Assembly (NCBI RefSeq): GCF_014696135.1 | Contig: NZ_JACJPP010000022.1 | Coordinates: 186,001-250,000 of the forward strand | DNA: 64,000 nucleotides | Reading direction: 5' to 3' | DNA from: Nodosilinea sp. FACHB-141 | GTDB taxonomy: Bacteria; Cyanobacteriota; Cyanobacteriia; Phormidesmidales; Phormidesmidaceae | In this document: one piece after another, positions 47,305 through 55,008 of the stretch | Layout: each line of letters begins with the position of its first letter | Position numbering within the stretch: position 1 is the first letter of the stretch | The notes under the pieces: model-generated | The model's input: the letters and a program-made list of their open reading frames with translations, nothing else | The model's database searches: none | What the model was told of the DNA's origin: nothing | Translations under genes and position numbers: made by a program

Positions 47305-47889
47305 ATGGAAGAGCCACAACCGCAGTCTGGCCCGGTTACTCTGGTGATCTCAGAGGTGGTTGAACCTAGCAAGGTCGATGCCTACGAAGCTTGGACAAAA
47401 GGCATTAACCACGATGCTAGGCAGTTTGAAGGCTTTTTAGGGGTTGAGATTATTCGCCCCCGCGACCACACCCACCCCGAGTATGTGGTGATTATCAAGT
47501 TCGAGAGCTACGATCGCCTGCGCCGCTGGCTAATATCGCCTACCTACCGCGCCTGGATGGATCAATCCTATGGACTGATTGCGGCGCGATCGCAGCAGCA
47601 GCTTCCCAGCGGCCTAGAGCTATGGTTTACGCTGCCCAAAGCGCGCCTTGGCATGACAGCGCCACTGCCCTCGCCGCCTTACTACAAACAGGTGGTGCTA
47701 GGTGTCTTAGCGGTTTACCCGCTAATTTTGCTAGCTAATCGACTGCTGGGACCGCTGCTGGGGGGGCTGCCGCCACTGCTGGGCCTGCTCATTTCGGTGA
47801 TTTTTGTCTCAGCTTTGCTGACTTATCCCGTAATGCCGTGGCTCAGTAAAAGCTTAGAGTTTTGGCTGTATCCCACAGGACGAAGGTAG
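47305..47889 (+). CDS. Antibiotic-biosynthesis-monooxygenase-like domain with two membrane segments
   Basis: A 194-residue protein. Residues 10-105 form an ABM (dimeric alpha/beta barrel) domain with VTLVISEVVEPSKVDAYEAW and FEGFLGVEIIRPR (in two parts), also seen in heme-degrading enzymes. Residues 125-185 hold two to three membrane segments. The combination is a known membrane-anchored ABM form. The reaction is unknown and no heme ligand is obvious. Confidence 0.75.
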   Translation: MEEPQPQSGPVTLVISEVVEPSKVDAYEAWTKGINHDARQFEGFLGVEIIRPRDHTHPEYVVIIKFESYDRLRRWLISPTYRAWMDQSYGLIAARSQQQLPSGLELWFTLPKARLGMTAPLPSPPYYKQVVLGVLAVYPLILLANRLLGPLLGGLPPLLGLLISVIFVSALLTYPVMPWLSKSLEFWLYPTGRR

Positions 47890-48033
47890 AGGGGTGTAGA
47901 AAAAGAACGAAGATAGAAGAGCAAGAAATGAAAAAGAATGCTCACTTTAACAAGCTAGGTTTTATAACCTCTTATTTTTGAGATCAGGAAATACTCACAT
48001 GTCTGATGAAATCAAAATGTTTATTGTCTAAGT

Positions 48034-48570
48034 TCAATCCCGCTGCAACACGAAAAAGAACGGGCATTCCATACCCTTCAAATCCATTAGGCCTAGCACC
48101 GTGCGATCATCCACCTTGCGAAAGATATCGTTGATTGGGAGGCTGTCGTAAATCATCGTTGCGGTCTCCTTACCCCGATAGGTGACTGGGCGAAGCCGCG
48201 CACAGGATTGATTGGTAGAAAACAAAAAAAGGCTAGCCTGAAAAATATTGCCTACAGCCTCTGACTTTGGAATTGGCAATCGATCAATCCAGCCAACTAG
48301 TGGCAACATCCAAGTTGGATTGACGCTGGCTGTGTCGCCATCTGCAGTCTTAAAGACAAGCGGGTGAACGTGCTCTGTGGTCTCAAACCGTTTGCCGTGC
48401 CAGTGATAGGCTTCGAGAGCACCATCGAGAGGATGATCAGTAGGAAAGCTTGACCCTCGCCATGAGCCAATCATGTCACTGACAGCAACGGGCTCAAGAC
48501 TGTCAAAAATATCTAGGGCCTCAGCAGTGGTTGCTTTACCAATGGCAGTAGCTTCGGAAAATGTTTTCAT
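48034..48570 (-). CDS. GXWXG / DUF4334 domain protein
   Basis: A 178-residue protein with the GXWXG motif (MIGSWRGSSF, about 33-42) near the N terminus and a DUF4334-like C-terminal half (LRPVTYRGKETATMIYDSLPINDIFRKVD, given here as two pieces joined by the turn). The family has no known function. Stands alone. Confidence 0.75.
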   Translation of the reverse strand: MKTFSEATAIGKATTAEALDIFDSLEPVAVSDMIGSWRGSSFPTDHPLDGALEAYHWHGKRFETTEHVHPLVFKTADGDTASVNPTWMLPLVGWIDRLPIPKSEAVGNIFQASLFLFSTNQSCARLRPVTYRGKETATMIYDSLPINDIFRKVDDRTVLGLMDLKGMECPFFFVLQRD

Positions 48571-48856
48571 GGTGGCGATCGCTAAGAGTACAGCGGCTAG
48601 AGCAACGACTATTTCAGCTAAACGTAAGTGTGTACGCTATGCCATCGCAATTAAGGTGCATAATCAAGCGCGATCTAAGTCCGTATGACTGCCAACGATG
48701 CTTATCAAATAGGATGATGTCTTTAATTTTAACGTCTTACTAATGAAAGAACTTGCTGAAACCTAGAGCAGGATGACACCAACTCCGAACCGCGACGGCG
48801 TTAAAGATTTAGTAAGCCTGTAGTGCTAGTCGCCACCCGTTATTCTAATTCTGTCG

Positions 48857-49570
48857 CTAATTAGATAAATTGGGAGGCAGTGTCGCGTCCTGTAAAAGTG
48901 GCTGCAATCCTTCAGCAATGCGATCTGCTAAAATCCTCTGCCCGGCTTGGTTAGGATGAATTTGATCGTATAGATAACGCGGATCGTTTAGACCTTCTAA
49001 AATTCCAGGAATAAGGTGGGCTTGAGTATCATTTGCTACTCGTTGATACAACCCTTCGTAGCCGCTATTAAAAGAGCTGATATCCATACCTAATATCACT
49101 ACAATGGCTCCTGCTTGTTGCAGGCGGGTCACAATTTGCCGCAGGTTTGCCTCGGTTTGGGCAGGTGGAACTTGCCTGAGGTAGTCGTTGCCGCCTAGCC
49201 CGACAATGACTAACCAAGGATCAGCTTCTATGACATCTTGCTGTAAACGATTTAGCGCGGCTTCCGTGGTGTCGCCACTTCTGCCTTGGTTGACAATGGG
49301 TAAGTCTAAGGTTTGGCTGAGCAAGTTTGGGTAAGCGGCCTGAGGACCAATGCCAAACCCCGCTGTGATGCTATCGCCTAGCGCGATGATTTGCGTTCCG
49401 CTGCCCCGGCGCAGGTTGTTGGCATCTTCGCTCAAAGTTTCGCTGGTTTCGCTGAGAGTATTGGTACCAGATTGGTCGATAGCGGGTAATTGAGGGTTAT
49501 TGCACGCGGTCAGAAGTAGCAACCCGCTAAAGCTTAGACTCATTAACTTGGCTTTAAACGTCTTGCTCAT
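48857..49570 (-). CDS. GDSL/SGNH lipase-esterase lipoprotein (arylesterase/TesA-like)
   Basis: A 237-residue SGNH hydrolase. The N terminus has a lipobox LLTAC. Block I is ALGDSITAGFG with the catalytic Ser, block III is VGLGGNDYL, and block V is DQIHPNQAG with the Asp and His. TesA-like thioesterase/lysophospholipase or arylesterase. A TTG one codon upstream (49573) is a weaker start. Confidence 0.88.
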   Translation of the reverse strand: MSKTFKAKLMSLSFSGLLLLTACNNPQLPAIDQSGTNTLSETSETLSEDANNLRRGSGTQIIALGDSITAGFGIGPQAAYPNLLSQTLDLPIVNQGRSGDTTEAALNRLQQDVIEADPWLVIVGLGGNDYLRQVPPAQTEANLRQIVTRLQQAGAIVVILGMDISSFNSGYEGLYQRVANDTQAHLIPGILEGLNDPRYLYDQIHPNQAGQRILADRIAEGLQPLLQDATLPPNLSN

Positions 49571-49663
49571 CAAGAAAGTTTAGGTTGTCTGAGTACACCA
49601 TAATGCTCTTTGAGGGTTTGTGGGGGCAGCCGCGATCGCACCAAACAGTTATCTCTCCAGCTG

Positions 49664-49833
49664 CTACCTCTTCTCTAAAGCGTTGGCTTGCTCTTGATTG
49701 GTGACAATACTACCTGGCGGAACTATAGTGCTGTCGGCCAAGATTACATCGACTACGATCGCCTTATTGCCAATGGTGACATCGTTGCCAACCGTTGAGC
49801 GGAAAAAAATAGTGCTGTCTTCAATGGTTAGCC
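49664..49833 (-). pseudogene. Remnant of a left-handed beta-helix protein (gamma-carbonic anhydrase/CcmM-like C terminus)
   Basis: The minus strand, from 49833 to a TAG at 49664, encodes hexapeptide-type sequence: STVGNDVTIGNKAIVVDV, then VPPGSIVTNQEQANAL, which resembles the C-terminal end of the gamma-CA domain of CcmM and similar proteins. It has no start codon, and its 5' side runs into the 3' end of the HI0933 gene in another frame. Probably a truncated relic. A frameshifted longer gene is an alternative, but upstream sequence belongs to the flavoprotein. Confidence 0.55.
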
Positions 49834-51078
49834 CATTCTTGCCATCGCTTGCCCAGCTAGCCAGCCGGTGGTCCAGGCGTTTTGGAAGTTGAAGCCGCCT
49901 GTGATGCCGTCGACGTTGAGAATTTCTCCCGCCAGGTATAGCCCTGGGCAGCGGCGGCTCTCTAGGGTCTTGAAGTTGACCTCAGGCAGGGGAATGCCGC
50001 CACAGGTGACAAATTCGTCTTTGAAAACGCCTTTGCCTGCAACCGTATACTGCCCTCGGGTTAGCTCCGTCACCAGGGCTTGCAGCTGCCCCTTCGACAG
50101 GTCGGCCCAGTTTAGTTGGGTGGTCAACTTGGCCCGGTGCTGAACCAAGTACTGCCACAGCCGCCGCGATAGTTCTGGAAACGGCGAAAACGCCGCCACC
50201 TGTCGTTTGCCCTGCTCCTGCTTGAGGCTCGTTAGCTTTTGCCGCACTTGGTCTTGCTTGAGGGCCGGGAGCCAGTTCACCGTCAGCAGCGCTCGGTAGC
50301 GCTGACCGTGTAGCCCCACCGCCCCGTAGGCCGAGAGCTTGAGCACGGCTGGGCCACTCAGGCCCCAGTGGGTAATCAGCAGTGGCCCGCTCTGGGTGAG
50401 TACCGGGGAATTTTCCAACGCCAGGCTGAGGTGAACAGTCTCGACCGAAACCCCGGCCAGGTCGTGCAGGGCCGGGTCAGGGACGTTGAACGTAAATAGT
50501 GAGGGCACGGGCGGCACCAGGTCGTGCCCGAGTTTGAGGGCCAGGCGATAGCCGCCGGGGCTGCTGCCCGTAGCCAGCAGCAGGCGATCGCAGTGCCACT
50601 CGGCCCCAGCCCGGGTCGTCAGCCAAAAGCCATCGTCGTCGTGGTGAATTTGGGCGATCGCCTGGCTGGTGTGAATTTTGATGCCCAGCCGCCGGGCTTC
50701 TCCCAGCAAGCAGTCGACGATGGTGCCTGAGTCGTCGGTGGTCGGAAACATGCGGCCATCGGCCTCGGTTTTGAGCCGCACCCCCCGCTGCTCAAACCAG
50801 GCCACCGTGTCCTGGGGCTGGAAACGGCTGAAGGGGCCACGCAGGGCATTGCTGCCGCGCGGGTAGTGATTGACCAGCACCGCTGGCTCAAAGCAGGAGT
50901 GGGTGACGTTGCAGCGCCCGCCGCCAGAAATTCTCACCTTGGCCAGGGGTTCGCGCCCCGCCTCAAAAATGTGAATGGACTGGCTAGGGTTGGCTTCAGC
51001 ACAGGCGATCGCCCCAAACAGCCCCGCCGCCCCGGCCCCGACCACAATTACGGCCACGCGGTGGACTGAACCCGACAT
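49828..51078 (-). CDS. HI0933/BaiN family FAD-dependent oxidoreductase
   Basis: A 416-residue flavoprotein. The FAD-binding GxGxxG is VGAGAAGLFGA near the N terminus. RISGGGRCNVTHS, and GITGGFNFQNAWTTGW at the C terminus are diagnostic of the HI0933 family. The ATG at 51078 has GAGGAG upstream, better than the in-frame GTG at 51099. It follows the ExbB-like gene closely and may be cotranscribed. Substrate unknown. Confidence 0.9.
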   Translation of the reverse strand: MSGSVHRVAVIVVGAGAAGLFGAIACAEANPSQSIHIFEAGREPLAKVRISGGGRCNVTHSCFEPAVLVNHYPRGSNALRGPFSRFQPQDTVAWFEQRGVRLKTEADGRMFPTTDDSGTIVDCLLGEARRLGIKIHTSQAIAQIHHDDDGFWLTTRAGAEWHCDRLLLATGSSPGGYRLALKLGHDLVPPVPSLFTFNVPDPALHDLAGVSVETVHLSLALENSPVLTQSGPLLITHWGLSGPAVLKLSAYGAVGLHGQRYRALLTVNWLPALKQDQVRQKLTSLKQEQGKRQVAAFSPFPELSRRLWQYLVQHRAKLTTQLNWADLSKGQLQALVTELTRGQYTVAGKGVFKDEFVTCGGIPLPEVNFKTLESRRCPGLYLAGEILNVDGITGGFNFQNAWTTGWLAGQAMARMG

Positions 51079-51095
51079 CCCAAGCTCCTCATCCC

Positions 51096-51755
51096 TCACG
51101 GCAGGCTCCCCGGCAGGTAGACGCTGGAACTGATTGCTCCCTGACGCTGAGCGCGGCGGTAGAGAATTTCCAGCTTGCCCCCCGCTTCTAGAATAAATGC
51201 CCGCTGGCGACGGTATAGCCCCTGAAACAGGTTCGTTAGTAGCAGCGCCACCAGAGCTACCACCAGCCCCGCCGCCGTCGAAATCAAGGCCTCGCTTACC
51301 CCAGCGGTTACGCCGCTGGCCGCTGGACCACCGGTATCGCCCAGGCGCAGGGTCGAGAATGTTTGCATCAGGCCTAGTACCGTCCCAAGCAGCCCCAGCA
51401 GCGGTGCCACCCCCACCACGGTTTCAAACAGGGTCTGGAATCGCTTCAGCACCGGCAGTTCGGCCTGGGCGGCACTCTCTAGGGCCAAGCGAAACTCTTC
51501 AGGAGTGGCATCGCCCAGGGTGAGGGCGGACAGAAAGATGCGGGCAATGGGCAACTGCTGGTGCTGCTTGAGCTTAGCGATCGCCCGCTGAGGGTTTTGG
51601 CTAAAGGTGCTGAGCACCTGGGGCACCAAACCCCGTTGCTGACGGCCAATTTGCAGCCAAAACCAGCCTCGCTCTATGGCAAAGGTCAGGGTCAGCAGCG
51701 AAAACAGCAGCAGCGGCCACATCACAACGCCCCCCGCCGCAAACCAGTTACCCAT
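51096..51755 (-). CDS. MotA/TolQ/ExbB proton channel family protein
   Basis: A 219-residue membrane protein with three spans. VGVAPLLGLLGTVLGLMQTF (about 112-131) is the ExbB/TolQ hallmark, followed by GVSEALISTAAGLVVAL. Such proteins use the proton gradient with an ExbD/TolR partner to energise outer-membrane or envelope processes. No ExbD gene is adjacent; instead the HI0933 gene starts about 18 nt downstream. Confidence 0.88.
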   Translation of the reverse strand: MGNWFAAGGVVMWPLLLFSLLTLTFAIERGWFWLQIGRQQRGLVPQVLSTFSQNPQRAIAKLKQHQQLPIARIFLSALTLGDATPEEFRLALESAAQAELPVLKRFQTLFETVVGVAPLLGLLGTVLGLMQTFSTLRLGDTGGPAASGVTAGVSEALISTAAGLVVALVALLLTNLFQGLYRRQRAFILEAGGKLEILYRRAQRQGAISSSVYLPGSLP

Positions 51756-51804
51756 AGCGCCGATGCCCTAACCCAAGAACCCAACTATGATACTGGCCTT
51801 GGCA

Positions 51805-51870
51805 GGTTTACGGTTCAAGGTGCAGGGTACGAGGCCACCCCTTGAACCGTAAACCTAAAACCCTGAACCC
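51805..51870. repeat. Intergenic GGTTTACGGTTCAAGG inverted repeat, copy 3
   Basis: GGTTTACGGTTCAAGG (51805-51820) pairs perfectly with CCTTGAACCGTAAACC (51840-51855). ACCCTGAACCC follows at 51860-51870, the reverse complement of the GGGTTCAGGG element. It lies in the gap between the ExbB-like and DUF2993 genes. Confidence 0.6.
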
Positions 51871-51878
51871 CTCCGCCC

Positions 51879-52673
51879 CTACATCGTGCCTGGGAAATGC
51901 TCGATCTGAGCGTAGCCGCTAAACACCAGCTGTTTGCCTTGAGTTTCCAAGCGGTTGACCCGGAGCAGCACCCCGTCGAGGTTAAAACGCTCTAGGTCGA
52001 CCATGCGGTTGAGCACCTCTGCAAAGCCCTTAGTCAGGGTCTCTGAGATCGAGGTCAGCGATTCGGGAACGCCCTCGGGCAAAAACTCTGCGTTAGCAAA
52101 GATAATTCGCCGCCGCTTTTCGACCGTGACCTGGGCCGACATTTGAATGGGCACATCCTTGTGGTTGGGCAAGTCGGTCTTAGCCGTAATTTTGACGCCT
52201 TGGTCAGGCAGCAGCGTGATGTTGATATCCCGGAAGGTGACCGGATCGCCCCCCGAGAGCGAGGTGACCGCCTCATCAGTCACCCCTTCAAGGTGCTGGC
52301 GCACCAGCTCGGCCTCAAAGGAGCGATTGATGGCGTCTTCGTTTAAGGTCACCTGGGCCACCGCCTGGGTGGGCTGGCGCAAGCGGATCTTGCCGCCGAT
52401 CGCTGAGCCGACGTCGATCGACACTGTATCGGTCTCAAACATCATCTCAGCGGCCTCAAATTCTTTGCGAATTACAAGGCCGCGCCCTTCCATCCGAAAG
52501 CTATCGATGGTGCCCTGGAGAAGCTTGCTAGAGGGAGAGCAGCGCACCGACACTTCTACAGCATCGCTGCGGCTAAATAGGTGACGCAGCGACTGGGTAG
52601 CCACAGAGTTAATCATCCTTTCGCCAAAGTCATTGGATCCTTTGGACTGAAACCCGGTAAAGCCACCAAACAT
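51879..52673 (-). CDS. DUF2993 domain-containing protein
   Basis: A 264-residue protein beginning at the ATG at 52673 with MFGGFTGFQSKGSNDFGERM, close to the cyanobacterial DUF2993 consensus. SSKLLQGTIDSFRMEGRGLV and IRLRQPTQAVAQVTLNE follow. The family is thought to bind lipid or other hydrophobic ligands (LmeA-like), but this is inference. An upstream in-frame start at 52727 adds residues that do not fit the family. Confidence 0.85.
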   Translation of the reverse strand: MFGGFTGFQSKGSNDFGERMINSVATQSLRHLFSRSDAVEVSVRCSPSSKLLQGTIDSFRMEGRGLVIRKEFEAAEMMFETDTVSIDVGSAIGGKIRLRQPTQAVAQVTLNEDAINRSFEAELVRQHLEGVTDEAVTSLSGGDPVTFRDINITLLPDQGVKITAKTDLPNHKDVPIQMSAQVTVEKRRRIIFANAEFLPEGVPESLTSISETLTKGFAEVLNRMVDLERFNLDGVLLRVNRLETQGKQLVFSGYAQIEHFPGTM

Positions 52674-52777
52674 AGAGGTTATTACCAACCTAATTCCCCT
52701 AATGTTGTAACAAAATATGAAGCCCATTGACAGAGGACTTTGCTAATAGCACCCATTGTGAATGCTGATGAGCCGAT

Positions 52778-53671
52778 TTAGGCGGCTAGCAAAGGGCTCT
52801 CCAAAGCCCGATCTGATGACTTCAGATCAGCGCCAGTAACCACTGATCTAGCTAGGCGACGACCCAGAGCTTGGGCTATGGGGTCGAGGCTGCGGGCTAG
52901 TGTTGCCATCTCTTCTAGGGTAAGGGCTTGGCGCGCATCTGACACCGATTCGTCGGGTACCGGGTGGCACTCGACGATCAGCCCGTCGGCTCCAGCGGCG
53001 ATCGCCGCCCGCGCCAGATCGGGCACTAGCTCCCGCTTACCGGCCGCGTGGCTGGGGTCCACCATCACTGGCAGGTGGGTGAGTTGTTTCAATGCTACCA
53101 CCGCCCCCAGGTCCAACACGTTGCGGGTGTAGGTATCAAAGCTGCGAATGCCCCGCTCGCAGAGAATCACGTTGGGGTTGCCGTGGCTGAGAATGTATTC
53201 CGCCGCCATGACAAATTCTTCAATCGTGGCGGCTAGCCCGCGCTTGAGCAGCACCGGCTTGTCGATGCGGCCCAGTGCCTTAAGCAAGTCAAAGTTTTGC
53301 ATGTTGCGGCTGCCCACCTGCAACACGTCTACGTGGGACACCATCGATGGAATTTGATCCATCGCCATTACCTCGGAGATCACCGGCATCTGAAACCGCT
53401 GCCGGATGTCGTCCAGAATGCGCAGGCCGGCTTCCCCCATGCCCTGGAAGGCGTAGGGTGACGTGCGCGGCTTGAAGACTCCGCCGCGCAACGCCTGCAC
53501 GGGAGTGGGTGCCAAATGGCGAGCCACCTGCTCTATCTGCTCGGCACTTTCGACGGCGCAAGGGCCGCCCACAATCAGCAGGGTGTCGCCACCGATGGCG
53601 ATGGTATCGGTCAGAGCCACTACCGAGCGGTGCTCAAGGCTAGATTTACGGGTCAAAACAGCGTCTTTCAT
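52778..53671 (-). CDS. aroF: 3-deoxy-7-phosphoheptulonate (DAHP) synthase, type I-beta
   Basis: A 297-residue enzyme that condenses erythrose-4-phosphate and PEP, the first step of the shikimate pathway. GGPCAVES (about 36-43) and FKPRTSPYAFQGMGEAGL, then VLLKRGLAATIEE and VDPSHAAGKR are the family motifs; Cys39 is the metal ligand. No regulatory ACT or chorismate mutase domain is attached, so control must come from elsewhere. The leader upstream holds a tandem attenuator-like structure. An in-frame TTG at 53719 lies in the terminator T-run and was not used. Confidence 0.96.
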   Translation of the reverse strand: MKDAVLTRKSSLEHRSVVALTDTIAIGGDTLLIVGGPCAVESAEQIEQVARHLAPTPVQALRGGVFKPRTSPYAFQGMGEAGLRILDDIRQRFQMPVISEVMAMDQIPSMVSHVDVLQVGSRNMQNFDLLKALGRIDKPVLLKRGLAATIEEFVMAAEYILSHGNPNVILCERGIRSFDTYTRNVLDLGAVVALKQLTHLPVMVDPSHAAGKRELVPDLARAAIAAGADGLIVECHPVPDESVSDARQALTLEEMATLARSLDPIAQALGRRLARSVVTGADLKSSDRALESPLLAA

Positions 53672-53717
53672 AGTGGAAAAAAGTGGGATAAAGAACGGGG
53701 CGATCGCAGCAGAAAAC

Positions 53718-53744
53718 AAAAAACCCGAAGCTTGTGGCTCCGGG
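53718..53744 (-). terminator. Terminator 2 in aroF leader
   Basis: On the minus strand CCCGGAGC (53744-53737) pairs with GCTTCGGG (53731-53724) with one G-T pair, loop CACAA, followed by TTTTTT. Competes with the pairing of 53790-53781 (CCGGGTCAGG) and 53749-53740 (CCTGACCCGG). Confidence 0.85.
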
Positions 53745-53770
53745 TCAGGTAAAGGGCATAGGAGAACCTA

Positions 53771-53836
53771 TCACCACAAGCCTGACCCGGTGGTGTAAAA
53801 AAATCCGTAGTACCAATTGGTGGTGAAAGTTTGCAT
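53771..53836 (-). CDS. Putative leader peptide 2 of aroF
   Basis: A 21-codon ORF on the minus strand, ATG at 53836 and TGA at 53771. Its codons include Phe4, Trp8, Tyr9, Tyr10, Phe12, Phe13, Tyr14 and Trp21, eight aromatics out of 21. The final TGG codon is immediately followed by the stop. The antiterminator arm 53790-53781 lies inside the last seven codons. Stalling at WYY or FFY would leave that arm free to pair, whereas a ribosome reaching the stop would cover it. Confidence 0.7.
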   Translation of the reverse strand: MQTFTTNWYYGFFYTTGSGLW

Positions 53837-53871
53837 AGCGGCTAAAGAGAACAGGGCTAACGAATTAAACC

Positions 53872-53906
53872 AAAAAACAAAACCGCAGAGGGTAAGCTCC
53901 ACGGTT
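53872..53906 (-). terminator. Terminator 1 in aroF leader
   Basis: On the minus strand AACCGTGGAG (53906-53897) pairs with CTCTGCGGTT (53890-53881), 10 bp with two G-T pairs, followed by TTGTTTTTT. Competes with the perfect 9-bp pairing of CGGTTCACA (53949-53941) and TGTGAACCG (53910-53902). Confidence 0.8.
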
Positions 53907-53932
53907 CACAAGGTTGGCAACACAAAAGGTGC

Positions 53933-53992
53933 TCACGACCTGTGAACCGACGGCTGCCACCAAAAATAAAATGCTCTTACGGACGCGATCAT
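53933..53992 (-). CDS. Putative leader peptide 1 of aroF
   Basis: A 19-codon ORF on the minus strand, ATG at 53992 and TGA at 53933. The block AFYFWWQ gives five consecutive aromatic codons (Phe8, Tyr9, Phe10, Trp11, Trp12). The antiterminator arm 53949-53941 lies 8 nt after the second Trp codon, inside the ORF's last part. No strong Shine-Dalgarno is visible, so translation is unproven. Confidence 0.65.
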   Translation of the reverse strand: MIASVRAFYFWWQPSVHRS

Positions 53993-54020
53993 GGTTGCGG
54001 GTGAACTGAAACGTATTTGC

Positions 54021-54049
54021 AATCTAACAGGGCTGCTGGGGAGCGTCAA
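54021..54049 (-). promoter_or_regulatory. Predicted sigma-70-type promoter of aroF
   Basis: On the minus strand TTGACG (54049-54044) is followed by a 17-nt spacer and TAGATT (54026-54021). A transcript would start near 54014-54017, about 22-25 nt before leader ORF 1, as in classical amino-acid attenuators. Confidence 0.65.
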
Positions 54050-54242
54050 CCGGGGCGAGGGAATTTAGCTCTGCTCAGCCCAAAGGCGTCGGCAGGTCTC
54101 CAGTTTAAGTTCGTGGATTTCTCGGAGTACATCCTCAAGGGATAAACCTAGGATGAAGACACTCGGCCTGCATGAAGCAATTGTGAAGACAGGTCCCCCA
54201 TTGCCACTATCACCGCCTCAAACTGCCATTAGGGAAATCACC

Positions 54243-54401
54243 ATGATCTGGGAACTTTGCGTTCGCTACGCCAACGGCCGAGAAACCGTTTTAGACGTAT
54301 TTCAAAGTCAGGCAATTGCTCAAAACCAAGTCGACAAGCTCTACGCCGAGGGATACCCCATGCACTTTGCCTACTTTGTTAGACCGAAATGCGCAACATA
54401 G
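54243..54401 (+). CDS. Small conserved-looking hypothetical protein
   Basis: A 52-residue frame from the ATG at 54243 with MIWELCVRYANGRETVLDVF and ALKQ-like helix, then DKLYAEGYPMHFAYFVRP. The residue pattern has the feel of a conserved small cyanobacterial protein that I cannot name. An in-frame ATG at 54153 extends it by 30 residues of poor composition. Confidence 0.5.
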   Translation: MIWELCVRYANGRETVLDVFQSQAIAQNQVDKLYAEGYPMHFAYFVRPKCAT

Positions 54402-54447
54402 AAATATTCCGTAGAGACGCGATCAAGCACGTCTCTACTGCAGAATC

Positions 54448-55008
54448 TCACACGGTCATAATGTCTTTCTCTTTAGCTGCTAAGGCTTCGTCGAGCTGAG
54501 CGATATATTTATCAGTGAGCTTTTGAATTTCATCCTGGGCATCGCGCGACTCGTCTTCGGAAATGTCGCTGGCCTTTTCTAGCTTTTTGATGGCGTCGAT
54601 GCCGTTGCGGCGCTGGTTGCGAATGGAGACGCGCCCTTCTTCAGCTACTTTGCCCGCTGTTTTGACAAACTCTTTGCGGCGCTCGCTGGTCAAAGGCGGA
54701 ATGTTGAGGCGAATTACCCGGCCGTCGTTGTTGGGAGTCAGGCCCACGTCAGATAGCGAGATCGCTTTTTCGATGGTGGTTAGGCTGCTGGCGTCGTAGG
54801 GCTGAATCATCAGCGTGGTGGAGTCGGGGATGGAGATGTTGGCCATCTGCTTGAGGGGAGTCTGGGCACCGTAGTAGTCGATCTCAATGCGATCGAGCAG
54901 CGAGGCGTTGGCGCGCCCGGTGCGAATAGTGTTGAAGTTGTTCTGAGTCGCCCTAATAGACTTCTGCATCTGGTCTTCGGTCTCGAGCAAAATATCGTCA
55001 ACTGACAT
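54448..55008 (-). CDS. frr: Ribosome recycling factor
   Basis: A 186-residue protein that with EF-G splits the post-termination ribosome. [21 protein letters not shown] (about 28-48, in two parts) and [13 protein letters not shown] (about 106-118), [16 protein letters not shown] are the family segments. The ATG at 55008 has GGAGAG upstream and the gene overlaps the pyrH stop by 11 nt, so the two are translationally coupled, as in many bacteria. Confidence 0.97.
   Translation of the reverse strand: MSVDDILLETEDQMQKSIRATQNNFNTIRTGRANASLLDRIEIDYYGAQTPLKQMANISIPDSTTLMIQPYDASSLTTIEKAISLSDVGLTPNNDGRVIRLNIPPLTSERRKEFVKTAGKVAEEGRVSIRNQRRNGIDAIKKLEKASDISEDESRDAQDEIQKLTDKYIAQLDEALAAKEKDIMTV

Larger units (their letters stand above)
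53672..54020 (-). promoter_or_regulatory. aroF leader with tandem aromatic leader peptides and terminators
   Basis: About 345 nt of leader transcript, from a predicted start near 54016 to the aroF ATG at 53671. In transcript order it holds leader ORF 1 (53992-53933), antiterminator/terminator 1 (53949-53872), leader ORF 2 (53836-53771), and antiterminator/terminator 2 (53790-53718). The logic is of ribosome-mediated transcription attenuation by aromatic amino acid supply. Only the sequence arrangement is seen; the regulation is inferred. Confidence 0.75.

Noticed and set aside
53719..53760. Phe-rich stretch between terminator 2 and the aroF ATG, possibly a third leader peptide
   Set aside because: It is in frame with aroF from a TTG in the terminator T-run, has no stop before aroF, and no third terminator follows.
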